Origin: Bacilli bacterium
Lineage (GTDB): Bacteria; Bacillota_I; Bacilli_A; RF39; UBA660
Assembly: GCA_017548925.1 (NCBI GenBank)
Contig: JAFYYX010000001.1
Span: 94,829-158,828 of the forward strand
Reading direction: 5' to 3'
Length of the DNA: 64,000 nucleotides
The notes under the pieces were generated by a model. That model did not search any database. It was not told the origin of the DNA and saw nothing but the letters and a program-made list of their open reading frames with translations. This document shows, one piece after another, positions 23,431 to 32,566 of the stretch. Within the stretch, counting starts at the first letter, position 1, and the number at the start of each line of letters is the position of its first letter. The position numbers and the translations under genes were made by a program.

Positions 23431-24823
23431 CGAAATAATTAATAAATTACAAGATAAAAATATAGCAATATTAGGTTTTGGTCTAGAAGGTAAATCAACA
23501 TATAAGTTTATTAGAGAACATATTCCTAATATTCATTTAACAATTATAGATGGCAAAGATAAAAGTAGTGATGAAGTATGTAGTGGCGATAATAATGTAT
23601 CTTTTATATCTGGACCAAATTATCTAAATGGGCTAGATATATATGATTTGATTATTAAAACTCCAGGAATCTCATTAAAAGATATTGATTTAACAAATAT
23701 CAAAGATAAAATAACTTCACAGTTAGAACTTTTATTAGAAGTTAATAAAAAAAATATAATAGGTATTACTGGAACCAAAGGAAAATCAACGACTTCTTCA
23801 CTTATTTATGAAATGTTAAAAGATCAAGGAAAGGATGCCATATTAGCTGGAAATATTGGTATTCCAGTACTTGATGAAATTGAGAATTATAAAGATGATA
23901 CAATCTTAGTTATTGAGATGTCATCTCATCAATTGGAGTTTATAAAAACATCTCCACATATAGCAATACTTCTAAATTTATATCAAGATCATTTAGATCA
24001 TGCAGGTACACTTGAACATTATCATAATAATAAAATGAACATCTTTAAGTATCAAAATGAAGAAGATATTTGTTTTTATTCAAGTGATAATGAATATACT
24101 ATTAAAAAATTAACTGAATATGATTATAAAGCTAAAAAATATGATGTATCGTTTGATTATGATAATATAACGGATTCATCTGTTAGAATATTAAAACCAA
24201 ATATATACTTAGGAAATAAATTAATATATACAGATAAAGAAAGAAACTTAATTGGCGATCACTACTTAAAAGATATAATGTTTGTAGTAGCTTTAGCTGA
24301 AGTGCTAGGTTTAGATTTAGATAGGGTAAAAGAAACAATTACTAATTTTAAACCACTTGAATATAGACTTGAAAATATTGGCATATATGATGGTATAACA
24401 TATTATGTTGATACTATTGCAACAATACCTGAGGCAACAATGGAAGCAATTAAAGCTTTATCAAATATTGATACATTAATACTTGGCGGAGAAGATAGAA
24501 ACACAAGTTATGATCATTTTATTGAGTTTTTAAATAATAATCCTGCAGCAAAAGATATTAAAAATATTATATGTATGTACGGAACTGGTGTTAGAATATT
24601 TCCAAAATTAGATAAAACTAATAGAAATATTAAGTATACTAGTGATTTAAAGGAAGCATATGAAATAGCAAAAGAATGTACTAGACCGGGAACGATATGT
24701 TTATTATCACCAGCAGCATCAAGTAAAGATTTCTTTATTGATTATCGTGAAAAAGGTAAATATTTTAAATGCTTGGTTAAAAATGAACCAACAGATATTA
24801 AAGAACATCAAAGTAAAAACTAG
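23423..24823 (+). CDS. murD: MurD-type ligase, probably L-glutamate-adding (MurD2)
   Basis: A 466-residue Mur ligase with an N-terminal Rossmann domain (IAILGFGLEGKSTYKFI, about 13-29), the ATP P-loop GITGTKGKSTTSSL (about 112-125), the central Glu/His region EMSSHQLEF, and a C-terminal ligase domain. Mur ligases add amino acids to UDP-MurNAc precursors in the cytoplasm. Its start lies inside murL (GGAGGAAC just upstream), so the two are translationally coupled. This suggests the L-Glu-adding MurD2 type rather than the usual D-Glu MurD; that part is inferred. A terminator follows. Confidence 0.85.
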   Translation: MINEIINKLQDKNIAILGFGLEGKSTYKFIREHIPNIHLTIIDGKDKSSDEVCSGDNNVSFISGPNYLNGLDIYDLIIKTPGISLKDIDLTNIKDKITSQLELLLEVNKKNIIGITGTKGKSTTSSLIYEMLKDQGKDAILAGNIGIPVLDEIENYKDDTILVIEMSSHQLEFIKTSPHIAILLNLYQDHLDHAGTLEHYHNNKMNIFKYQNEEDICFYSSDNEYTIKKLTEYDYKAKKYDVSFDYDNITDSSVRILKPNIYLGNKLIYTDKERNLIGDHYLKDIMFVVALAEVLGLDLDRVKETITNFKPLEYRLENIGIYDGITYYVDTIATIPEATMEAIKALSNIDTLILGGEDRNTSYDHFIEFLNNNPAAKDIKNIICMYGTGVRIFPKLDKTNRNIKYTSDLKEAYEIAKECTRPGTICLLSPAASSKDFFIDYREKGKYFKCLVKNEPTDIKEHQSKN

Positions 24824-24840
24824 TGTAAACTAGTTTTTTT
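24816..24840 (+). terminator. Terminator after murD
   Basis: Stem AAAACTAGT / ACTAGTTTT around GTAA, overlapping the stop codon, plus T-run. Confidence 0.85.
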
Positions 24841-24895
24841 AATGAGATTATATTTAAGCAACATAATGTTATAATATAAAATAGAGGTAGATAAT

Positions 24896-25870
24896 ATGAA
24901 TTACAAGAATGTTGTTGTTGCTGGTGCTGGCGTATTAGGAAGTCAAATAGCTTTTCAATCAGCTTATTGCGGATTTAATGTAACTGTTTTAGTTAGAGAA
25001 GAAGACGATCAAAAAGCTATTAAGAAAAGATTTAAAACATTATTTGATACATATACAAGCACTATTAATGTAATGGCATCAAAAATGGGAAAAAATAATA
25101 GTGTATGGGCACTTGGTATATCATCTCCTGAAAAGTTTAATAAAAGATTATGTTTAAAAAATGCAAAAAAAGCTTTTGAATCTATAATTATTGAAACTAG
25201 ACAAGATGTAGCTTTATGTGATGCAGATTTGGTTATTGAATCAATTACAGAAGATATAAAAATCAAAAATTCATTTTATCAACAAATTAAAGATCTTATG
25301 CCTAAAAAAACTGTAATTGTTACAAATTCATCTACACTTCTTCCATCTAAGATGGCAAAATCAACCGGAAGAGAAAATAAATTTTTATCACTTCATTTTG
25401 CCAATTCTATTTGGAAAAATAATATTACAGAAATTATGGCACAACCAAAAACTGAGGAAAAATATTTAAAAGAATTAGAAGAATTCTCTAAGGCTATTAA
25501 TATGATTCCACTTGTTGCAAAAGAAGAAAAATCAGGATACATTTTAAATTCAATGTTAGTTCCATTTTTACTTTCTGCTATGGATTTACTTGCTAATGGA
25601 GTATCTGATGTTGAAACAATAGATAAAGCATGGACTTTAGGTACTGGTGCTGCTCATGGCCCATTCCAAATTATTGATGTTGTAGGTTTAGAAACCGCTA
25701 GATATATAGTTTTACAATATCAAAAAGTACCAGACATATTTGATCCTTTATTTAAAAAGATGATGCTTCCATATAATTATGATGGAATGCTAAAAATACT
25801 TGATAAGTATTTAAGCGAAGGAAAAAAAGGTAAAGCTGTTGGAGAAGGCTTTTACAAATATAAAAAGTAA
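24896..25870 (+). CDS. 3-hydroxyacyl-CoA dehydrogenase-like NAD-dependent dehydrogenase
   Basis: A 324-residue protein with an N-terminal dinucleotide-binding fold (VVVAGAGVLGSQIAFQSA, residues 6-23) and DLVIESITEDIKIK (about 108-121), as in the 3-hydroxyacyl-CoA dehydrogenase family. NSS in VIVTNSSTLLP and SLHFAN (family HFFNP) supply the catalytic Ser/His region. The C-terminal domain has the usual GxGAAHGPFQIIDVVGL. Cytosolic NAD-dependent oxidation of a 3-hydroxyacyl substrate is expected, but no beta-oxidation genes are nearby. A single-gene unit between two terminators. Confidence 0.85.
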   Translation: MNYKNVVVAGAGVLGSQIAFQSAYCGFNVTVLVREEDDQKAIKKRFKTLFDTYTSTINVMASKMGKNNSVWALGISSPEKFNKRLCLKNAKKAFESIIIETRQDVALCDADLVIESITEDIKIKNSFYQQIKDLMPKKTVIVTNSSTLLPSKMAKSTGRENKFLSLHFANSIWKNNITEIMAQPKTEEKYLKELEEFSKAINMIPLVAKEEKSGYILNSMLVPFLLSAMDLLANGVSDVETIDKAWTLGTGAAHGPFQIIDVVGLETARYIVLQYQKVPDIFDPLFKKMMLPYNYDGMLKILDKYLSEGKKGKAVGEGFYKYKK

Positions 25871-25878
25871 TCATTAAA

Positions 25879-25912
25879 AAACAAAATCAATATTTTTGAT
25901 TTTGTTTTTTTA
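25879..25912 (+). terminator. Terminator after the dehydrogenase gene
   Basis: Stem AAACAAAATCAA / TTGATTTTGTTT, then T-run. Confidence 0.9.
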
Positions 25913-25927
25913 ATTTAGATAAAATAA

Positions 25928-25956
25928 TTGACATATTATGTATTAGGTTGTAACAT
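25928..25956 (+). promoter_or_regulatory. Sigma-A-type promoter of the 25990 gene
   Basis: TTGACA (25928-25933), 17-base spacer, TAACAT (25951-25956). This is one of the few promoters in the window with a full -35 box. Confidence 0.75.
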
Positions 25957-25989
25957 AATAACACCTTATTAATTAAAGGGGAAATTGTT

Positions 25990-27105
25990 GTGAAGATTAT
26001 TAATCTAATGCAAGAAAAACAAGTTGATAACTATATCAGCGGAAAAGGTCGATTTAGTGACAAAAAACTTGAGGAGGTTCAAAACAACCCTTCTTTCATG
26101 ATGTGTGCGATTAATAAAAGCAATGACCCTAAACTTTATAGATTTTGTTCTCATGAAGTAAAAATGAATTATAACTTTTTAAAATTTTATATAGGTAAAT
26201 TTAAAGATAATATTGAAGCAATTGATAAAGCTGCTGGTTATTTTCTTGAGCACTCAGAAGATGATTTTTTAAATTTTGAAATATCTATATTAATGAAAAA
26301 TCTAACACTAGAAACTCATGAAGATTACTGTATAAAATATGGTTTAATTGTTGAATCAATTTCTTTAGTAGATGATTGCATGATATCTTCTTACATAGAT
26401 GATTTAAAAGACGATAAATCCAAAGAAATGTTTGGTTTAGGTTTCTTATATTTAAAAGAAATGTACAAAAATAACGATTTAATAACTGAGCACTATGCTA
26501 AAAGACTTATTACAAATTTATTTGAAAATAATAATGAAAGTATTGAAGCAGAGATACATAAAAGATTTAAAACAATTGAAGAATTTCAAAAATATGGTTT
26601 TACAAAATATTTCGTTGATTATATTCTAAAATTTGATCAAGAACTAGCATCTTATATACAAATCAATTATGAAGTTTTGGATGTATTAAAATACAAAATG
26701 GAAAACATTTATAATAGATGGAATTTTTATGTTAAACAATTAAATTACTCAAGATATGATCAAATATTAAATGTGTATGATGAATATATGACGGATATAA
26801 ATCCTGCATATGATGATAATTACTACGCATTATTAAAATATATAATGAAAAAAGAAGGTATTTCAGATGAATTATTCGAAGTTGATGATGAAATATCTGA
26901 AGAAGACTTTGATGAAATATTAGGAATTAAAAAACCTATTAATTTAAATTTCTACGATAATGATAAATTAGAAAAATTAATTGAAACAATTCAGTTAATA
27001 CAAAGAGAAAATGATCCTGAAGCAATAAAAAATATTCACTTAGAAAAAGATGAATGTGTTGTAACAAGACTAAGAGCAAAAATAACAAGTATCACCCAAC
27101 TATAA
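25990..27105 (+). CDS. Protein of unknown function (371 aa, acidic, helical)
   Basis: A GTG-initiated gene (AAAGGGG 8 bases upstream) encoding a soluble, mostly alpha-helical protein. It has a strongly acidic stretch (ELFEVDDEISEEDFDEILG, about 295-313), and no signal peptide or membrane segment. The layout suggests a helical-repeat or scaffold protein; no family is recognised. A consensus promoter and its own terminator make it a single-gene unit. Confidence 0.78.
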   Translation: MKIINLMQEKQVDNYISGKGRFSDKKLEEVQNNPSFMMCAINKSNDPKLYRFCSHEVKMNYNFLKFYIGKFKDNIEAIDKAAGYFLEHSEDDFLNFEISILMKNLTLETHEDYCIKYGLIVESISLVDDCMISSYIDDLKDDKSKEMFGLGFLYLKEMYKNNDLITEHYAKRLITNLFENNNESIEAEIHKRFKTIEEFQKYGFTKYFVDYILKFDQELASYIQINYEVLDVLKYKMENIYNRWNFYVKQLNYSRYDQILNVYDEYMTDINPAYDDNYYALLKYIMKKEGISDELFEVDDEISEEDFDEILGIKKPINLNFYDNDKLEKLIETIQLIQRENDPEAIKNIHLEKDECVVTRLRAKITSITQL

Positions 27106-27119
27106 AGTTGGGTTTTTAT
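27094..27119 (+). terminator. Terminator after the 25990 gene
   Basis: Stem ACCCAACT / AGTTGGGT overlapping the stop codon, then TTTTT. Confidence 0.88.
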
Positions 27120-27164
27120 TTTATATACTTTATGCTAATATAATTATAAGAAAGGTAGAAGTAT

Positions 27165-27974
27165 ATGAAAATATTAAAAGGAATAGGTATATTTTTTCTA
27201 AGTTTATTTGCATTTATATTTGTATTTTTAATCAGCTTAAGTTTAATATTTAGAAATGTAATTCAAAAAGGAGTAGTTGGTAGTGTTGTTAAAAACATTA
27301 TGATAGAAGAGTTTTCTAAAGTCAAAAAACTAACTGCTGAAGATAAAGAAAATATTGAAAAAGTAAACAAAGTAATAAAAACAGATGATATTAATAAATT
27401 AGTTGATAAATTAATTGATGAATATGAATTAAGTTTGGATAATGAAAACTATAAAGTAAGTGATAAGACTGTAGATTATATTGTTGACTTATTAGTTGAA
27501 TATAAGGATTTAATTAATGATATAACACAAGAAAATGTAACTGAAAAAGAAATAAGAAGTACAGAAGTTAGAGAAGGTATTATAGAAGGATTTGATAATG
27601 TATTAGGTGATGAACCAGAAGGAAATATGCAAGCAATAAAAATAGGTATAACTTCATATAATTTCTTTACATCAAATACATTTAGAATTCTTGCTATATT
27701 CTTAACGATTTTATGTTTTGCTCTTATAGCTTTAATTAAAAAATCATATTATAAATGGGTGAAGTCAGCATCTAAAGTATTTGTTATGGTAGGATTATTA
27801 ATTTCAGCTTCATATTTTGCAATCATATATGCATTTAAAGAAATCAATAACTCAACTAATTATGGCATAGTGATTGACCCTAAATATATTTTAATTTTAG
27901 GAATTACTGAAATATTAATTGGTATAGTATTTCTTATTGTACATATTATTTTGCATAAGGATAATGAAGAATAA
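27165..27974 (+). CDS. Membrane protein of unknown function (269 aa)
   Basis: One N-terminal membrane segment (about 5-29), a Lys/Glu/Asp-rich soluble region of ~130 residues (30-160), and three C-terminal membrane segments (about 170-190, 203-225, 242-262). The middle domain is probably outside the cell. No family recognised. GAAAGGTAG precedes ATG 27165. A single gene between terminators. Confidence 0.78.
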   Translation: MKILKGIGIFFLSLFAFIFVFLISLSLIFRNVIQKGVVGSVVKNIMIEEFSKVKKLTAEDKENIEKVNKVIKTDDINKLVDKLIDEYELSLDNENYKVSDKTVDYIVDLLVEYKDLINDITQENVTEKEIRSTEVREGIIEGFDNVLGDEPEGNMQAIKIGITSYNFFTSNTFRILAIFLTILCFALIALIKKSYYKWVKSASKVFVMVGLLISASYFAIIYAFKEINNSTNYGIVIDPKYILILGITEILIGIVFLIVHIILHKDNEE

Positions 27975-27980
27975 TTTATA

Positions 27981-28021
27981 AAAATTACTAGTTTAAATAC
28001 TAGTAATTTTTTTGCTATAAT
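27981..28021 (+). terminator. Terminator with abutting promoter
   Basis: Stem AAAATTACTAGT / ACTAGTAATTTT, T-run, then GCTATAAT (TATAAT at 28016-28021), the likely promoter of the next gene. Confidence 0.85.
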
Positions 28022-28043
28022 ATTTGTAAGGAAGTGTATATAA

Positions 28044-28586
28044 ATGAGAGTAACAATTTCATCATCATCAAATGATTCTATAGATGATATTTATAAAAAG
28101 GAATCTTATAAATTAATTGAGTATTTAGCTCAAAAAGGATGCGATTTAAACTGGGGTTCTGGATCTATTTCAATTATGGGATTATGCTATGATGGCTTTA
28201 GTAAATTTAATAGAAATATTTATGGATATACAACAAAAAAGTATCAAGATGATATAGACAATTTACCAAATGCTAAACATACAGTTTATGATGATACCTT
28301 TGATTTAAAAAAATATATCTATAACGATGCTGATTTAATAATTTGTTTACCAGGTGGAACAGGCACAGTATCAGAATTCTTTGCATATTTAGAAGAATCA
28401 AGAAGTAATGATAATCCTAAAGATATTATTCTTTATAATGTAAACCATCAGTTTGATTCAACTATTAAATTAATTGATTATTTAGTTGAAAATAAGTTTA
28501 ATAGTTCTTCAATTTATAACTATTTTAAAGTAATAAATAACCTTGAAGAATTTGATGAATATTTTAATGCAAAAAAACGTGTATAA
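28044..28586 (+). CDS. LOG-family protein, second copy
   Basis: A 180-residue Rossmann-like protein with the LOG signature PGGTGTVSEFFAYLEE (about 109-124) and an Asp in DADLIICL just before it. Shorter than the LOG protein at 19187 and clearly divergent from it. The nucleotide substrate is unknown. The N-terminal segment VTISSSSNDSIDD replaces the usual CGSS start. GGAAGTG precedes ATG 28044. Confidence 0.8.
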   Translation: MRVTISSSSNDSIDDIYKKESYKLIEYLAQKGCDLNWGSGSISIMGLCYDGFSKFNRNIYGYTTKKYQDDIDNLPNAKHTVYDDTFDLKKYIYNDADLIICLPGGTGTVSEFFAYLEESRSNDNPKDIILYNVNHQFDSTIKLIDYLVENKFNSSSIYNYFKVINNLEEFDEYFNAKKRV

Positions 28587-28622
28587 TTTGACATGTATAG
28601 GTATTCAAAAACTTATGCCCAC

Positions 28623-28633
28623 TATGCTATAAT
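28623..28633 (+). promoter_or_regulatory. Extended -10 promoter of the 28656 gene
   Basis: TATGCTATAAT 22 bases before the ATG, with GGAGGGCGG between. A TTGACA at 28588 is too far upstream (34 bases) to pair with it. Confidence 0.65.
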
Positions 28634-28655
28634 TTAAAATGGAGGGCGGTAAGTA

Positions 28656-29174
28656 ATGTTAAAGTTAATTAAACAAAGAAATGAAGACGAAACTGTAGAT
28701 GCAGTTATTAAAACAAATGAAGGAGCATTCATCGTAACAAAAGATATAAATGAATATTTATATTTTGGTCACTTTGAAAATGATCCTGAAAAAGTAAATC
28801 CAATAGAGTTTAGAATCACACAAGATGATTTTATTATCTATAAGATGTTTTTTAATCTATTTAAAGATTTAAATAAAGAAGATGAATTAACCGAAGTAGA
28901 AGTATTATCTTCAGGATTTAAACCAGAAGAAGCCAGTTCATTAGGTATTAATTTAGATAAGGATAGTGGAGATATTCTTGTAACTTTAACGAAAAGCCTT
29001 TCTTCTGAATGGAGAAATTGTTATTGGGTTAAAGTCCCAGTTGAAATATCTAGAGCATTTAATGATTTATACAAAGATTTGTTAGCATATGAAAAAGGTT
29101 CTAATGAAACTTTATTATTTGATTATATGTGTTTAGATGAAAATAATTTAGTAAGAACAAGAAGTAGTAAGTAA
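28656..29174 (+). CDS. Protein of unknown function (172 aa)
   Basis: A soluble acidic protein with mixed beta and helical composition (SLSSEWRNCYWVKVPVEISR in the C-terminal half). No motif or family recognised. Very strong ribosome-binding site (GGAGGGCGG). It lies between the LOG gene and trxB with its own promoter and terminator. Confidence 0.75.
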   Translation: MLKLIKQRNEDETVDAVIKTNEGAFIVTKDINEYLYFGHFENDPEKVNPIEFRITQDDFIIYKMFFNLFKDLNKEDELTEVEVLSSGFKPEEASSLGINLDKDSGDILVTLTKSLSSEWRNCYWVKVPVEISRAFNDLYKDLLAYEKGSNETLLFDYMCLDENNLVRTRSSK

Positions 29175-29190
29175 AATTACTACTTTTTTT
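29162..29190 (+). terminator. Terminator overlapping the stop of the 28656 gene
   Basis: Stem AAGTAGTAA / TTACTACTT, then T-run; TATAAT follows at about 29200 for trxB. Confidence 0.85.
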
Positions 29191-29228
29191 ATAATTTGAT
29201 ATAATAATGCTGTTAAGGAGAAATTTTT

Positions 29229-30122
29229 ATGTACGATATCATTATAGTTGGTGCTGGTCCTGCAGGATTAACTGCAGCATTATATGCTTTAAGAGCAAAT
29301 AAAAAGGTGTTAATATTAGAAGCAAAATCATATGGTGGACAAATAATAAATGCATCTAAAATAGAAAATTATCCTGGTATACAAAATATATCTGGTTTTG
29401 ATTTTGCAACAACACTTTATAATCAAGTAAAAAACCTTAATGGAGAAATAAAATATGAAACAGTAACAAGAGTTACCGAAAACAAAGAAGTATATACAAA
29501 TGCTGGTAAATACGATGCAAAAGCTATAATTATTGCTACTGGTTCAGCTAATAAAAGATTAAATATTCAAAATGAAAAAGAGTATATTGGAAAAGGTATT
29601 TCGTACTGCGCTACATGTGATGGAAATTTCTTTAAAGGTAAAATAGTTGCCGTTATTGGTGGTGGACAAACAGCAATAGATGATGTTTTATATTTATCAA
29701 ATATAGTTAGTAAAGTATATTTAATATATCGTGGTGAAAAATTAAATGAAAATCTGAATAATTTAGATAAATTAAAAGATTTATCAAATTTAGAAATAAT
29801 ATTAAATAGTAATGTATCAACAATTAATGGTGATGATATGTTATCAAGTATAGAAATTATTGATAATAATCAAAATGAAAAAGAAATAAAAATAGATGGA
29901 CTATTTATTGCGGTAGGTCAAGAACCTAAAAATGAAATCTTTAGTAATATTGTTGATTTAAACGAAAAAGGTTATATCGAATCAACAGATGGTGTACATA
30001 CTAAAACTAATGGTATATATGTTGCAGGTGATACTAGAGTTAAAGAATTAAGACAATTAACAACTGCAGTATCTGATGGTTCAGTAGCTGCAACTATAGC
30101 TATAAAAGAAATGAATAACTAA
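29229..30122 (+). CDS. trxB: Thioredoxin reductase
   Basis: A 297-residue flavoprotein. FAD-binding GAGPAGLTAALYALR (about 8-22), NADPH-binding GGGQTAIDDVLYLS (about 148-161), redox pair CATCDG (about 131-136) and C-terminal GIYVAGDTR. It transfers electrons from NADPH to thioredoxin in the cytoplasm. AAGGAG precedes the ATG. prfB follows 13 bases later, so both are probably one unit. Confidence 0.93.
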   Translation: MYDIIIVGAGPAGLTAALYALRANKKVLILEAKSYGGQIINASKIENYPGIQNISGFDFATTLYNQVKNLNGEIKYETVTRVTENKEVYTNAGKYDAKAIIIATGSANKRLNIQNEKEYIGKGISYCATCDGNFFKGKIVAVIGGGQTAIDDVLYLSNIVSKVYLIYRGEKLNENLNNLDKLKDLSNLEIILNSNVSTINGDDMLSSIEIIDNNQNEKEIKIDGLFIAVGQEPKNEIFSNIVDLNEKGYIESTDGVHTKTNGIYVAGDTRVKELRQLTTAVSDGSVAATIAIKEMNN

Positions 30123-30135
30123 TAAGGTGATATAT

Positions 30136-31189
30136 ATGAAAGATGAATTAATTAAATTACAAAGTGATTTACAAAACTGTGGGAGGTCTCTTTGACATTT
30201 CTAAGAAAAAAGAAGAACTTTTATCTTTAGAAAATGAAATGAATACTCCTAATTTTTGGGATGACCAAAATAAAGCTAATAATATATGTCAAAAAGTAAG
30301 TAATTTAAAAAAAGAAATTAATGAATTTGAAGATTTAGAAAGTGATATTGATTATTTATTAGAACTTATTGATATTTCAGATGAAGAAGATATTAATAAG
30401 GAATATGAAAGAATTCAAAATAAATATAAAGAATTTTCTAAAAAAATTTATTTATCCGGTGAATATGACAGTTTAAATTGTTATTTAGATATTCACCCTG
30501 GTGCAGGTGGAACTGAAAGCTGTGACTGGTCTAGTATGCTTTTAGAAATGTATGAAAAATATTGTGATTTAAAAGGCTATAAATATGAAGTTATTAACCT
30601 TCAAAAAGGTGAAGAAGCTGGAATTAAAAGTGCAACTTTATATATAAGTGGATTATATGCTTATGGATATTTAAAAAATGAACAAGGCGTTCATAGACTT
30701 GTACGTATATCTCCTTTTGATTCAAATAAAAGAAGACATACTTCTTTTGCATCCGTAAGTGTTACACCTGAATTTGATGATAATATTGATATTGAAGTAA
30801 AAGAAGAAGATTTAAAAATAGATGTGTACCATTCTAGTGGAGCAGGCGGTCAGTCAGTAAATACATCAAATAGTGCTGTTAGAATAACGCATATACCATC
30901 AAAAATAGTTGTTACTTGTCAAACAGAAAGAAGTCAATTATTAAATAAAGATAAAGCGATGCATTTACTTAAAAATAAGCTTTATCAAATAGAACTTGAA
31001 AAGAATCAAGCAAAACTAAATAAAGTTAAAGATTCTAGTAGTATAAATTTTGGCAGTCAAATAAGAAGTTATGTGTTAGAACCTTATAAACTTGTTAAAG
31101 ATCATAGAACTAACTATGAATCAACACAACCTGAAAAGGTATTTAATGGTGAAATAGAAGGATTTATAGAAAGCAATTTATATAAATAA
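30136..31189 (+). CDS. prfB: Peptide chain release factor 2, with programmed +1 frameshift
   Basis: The gene begins at ATG 30136 (after AAGGTGAT). The first 19 codons end at an in-frame UGA (30193-30195) in the setting GGGAGGTCTCTTTGAC: an internal Shine-Dalgarno-like GGGAGG, a slippery CTT and UGA-C. A +1 shift at CTT joins the second frame, which continues to 31189. This is the known RF2 autoregulation: low RF2 favours the shift. The main frame has the GGQ motif (SGAGGQSVNTSNSAVRITH) and the anticodon-like SPF (RISPFDSNKRRHTSF), which reads UGA. Product about 350 residues. Confidence 0.95.
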
Positions 31190-31242
31190 TGTTGTAATAT
31201 TTCTTTATTTAATATAAAATACCTATGCAAATGGTGATTTAA

Positions 31243-32565
31243 ATGAAAGAAGAACAAGAAAAATTAAGTAAATTACTTAAAAATAAAACTGTTATTGTAT
31301 CTTGTAGCGGTGGACCAGACTCCATGGCTCTTCTTTCGGTTGTTAATAATATTAAAGATGCTAACAATATTAAAGTTATTGTTGCTCACGTTAATCATAA
31401 AGTAAGAAAAGAATCTGATGAAGAAGCAGTTATGGTAGAAAATTATGCTAAATCAAACAATGATATTTTTGAACTTTATGAAATTCAAAAATATCATGAT
31501 AAAGCAAATTTTCATGAAGATGCCAGAAAAATCAGATACGAATTTTTAAAAGAATTAAAGGATAAATATAAAGCTGATTATCTACTTACTGCTCATCATG
31601 GTGATGACTTAATTGAAACAATTTTAATGCGTATTACTAGAGGTAGTAATTTAAAAGGATATATTGGTTTTAAAGAAGAATCTAATTGGGAAGGTATTAA
31701 AATTTTAAGACCTTTAATTAGAAGAACTAAGAAATATTTAGAAGAATATGATAAAGAAAATGGTATTCCATATAGAATAGATAAAACTAATTATTCTGAT
31801 GACTATACTAGAAATAGATATAGAAATAAAGTAATTCCTTTACTAAAAGAAGAAAATGAAAATATTAATTTAAAATATTTAAAATTATCAGAAGAATTAA
31901 ATAGATATTATGAATATGTTAAAGAAGAATCTTTAAATAATCTTCATAGTATTGTAGATAAAGATAATAATATTATTGTTAGTAAGTTAAATAAACTACC
32001 AGACTTACAAAAAGAAACTATTATTAGTGAAATTATTATTAAATATCAACTAGAAGATTATTTACCAATTACAGATAATTTATTTAGTGATATGTTAAAT
32101 ACACTTAATAGTAAAAAAACGAATAATATTATTAATTTACCTAATGATTATATTTTTGGGAAAGAATATGACAAATTAGTATTTAAAAAAACAAATGGTG
32201 ATAAAGAAAATATTGATTATATTTTAGATAAAGATTATAGTGGAAAAGACTTTGATATTTTTTATACTGATAAATTTGATAAATCAAATAATACTATTGC
32301 TCTTAATACAAGTGAAATTAAACTTCCACTAAAATTAAGAACTAAAAAAGATGGAGATACAATTGAAGTATTAAATTTAAAAGGTAAAAAGAAACTTAGC
32401 GATATTTTTATTAATGCTAAGATTAGTAAAGAAAAAAGAAACACATATCCAATTTTAGTTGATAATGATGATACTGTACTTTGGATTCCTAGTGTAAAAA
32501 AGTCTAAGTTTGCTAAAGAAAAAAATGAAAAGTATGATATAATACTAAGTTGTAAGGAGAAATAA
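31243..32565 (+). CDS. tilS: tRNA(Ile)-lysidine synthetase
   Basis: A 440-residue enzyme that converts cytidine 34 of the CAU-anticodon tRNA-Ile to lysidine, so that it reads AUA. N-terminal PP-loop VSCSGGPDSMALL (about 18-30), HHGDDLIETILMR (about 117-129), TilS substrate-binding and C-terminal domains (about 360-440). It ends one base before ftsH, the standard neighbour in Bacillota. AUA is frequent in this AT-rich genome, so the enzyme is needed. Confidence 0.93.
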   Translation: MKEEQEKLSKLLKNKTVIVSCSGGPDSMALLSVVNNIKDANNIKVIVAHVNHKVRKESDEEAVMVENYAKSNNDIFELYEIQKYHDKANFHEDARKIRYEFLKELKDKYKADYLLTAHHGDDLIETILMRITRGSNLKGYIGFKEESNWEGIKILRPLIRRTKKYLEEYDKENGIPYRIDKTNYSDDYTRNRYRNKVIPLLKEENENINLKYLKLSEELNRYYEYVKEESLNNLHSIVDKDNNIIVSKLNKLPDLQKETIISEIIIKYQLEDYLPITDNLFSDMLNTLNSKKTNNIINLPNDYIFGKEYDKLVFKKTNGDKENIDYILDKDYSGKDFDIFYTDKFDKSNNTIALNTSEIKLPLKLRTKKDGDTIEVLNLKGKKKLSDIFINAKISKEKRNTYPILVDNDDTVLWIPSVKKSKFAKEKNEKYDIILSCKEK

Positions 32566-32566
32566 T

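Noticed and set aside
30164-31189. prfB as a pseudogene or a gene with a downstream non-ATG start
   Set aside because: The upstream ATG, the UGA-C context and the internal GGGAGG are the standard RF2 frameshift site, so the gene is intact.
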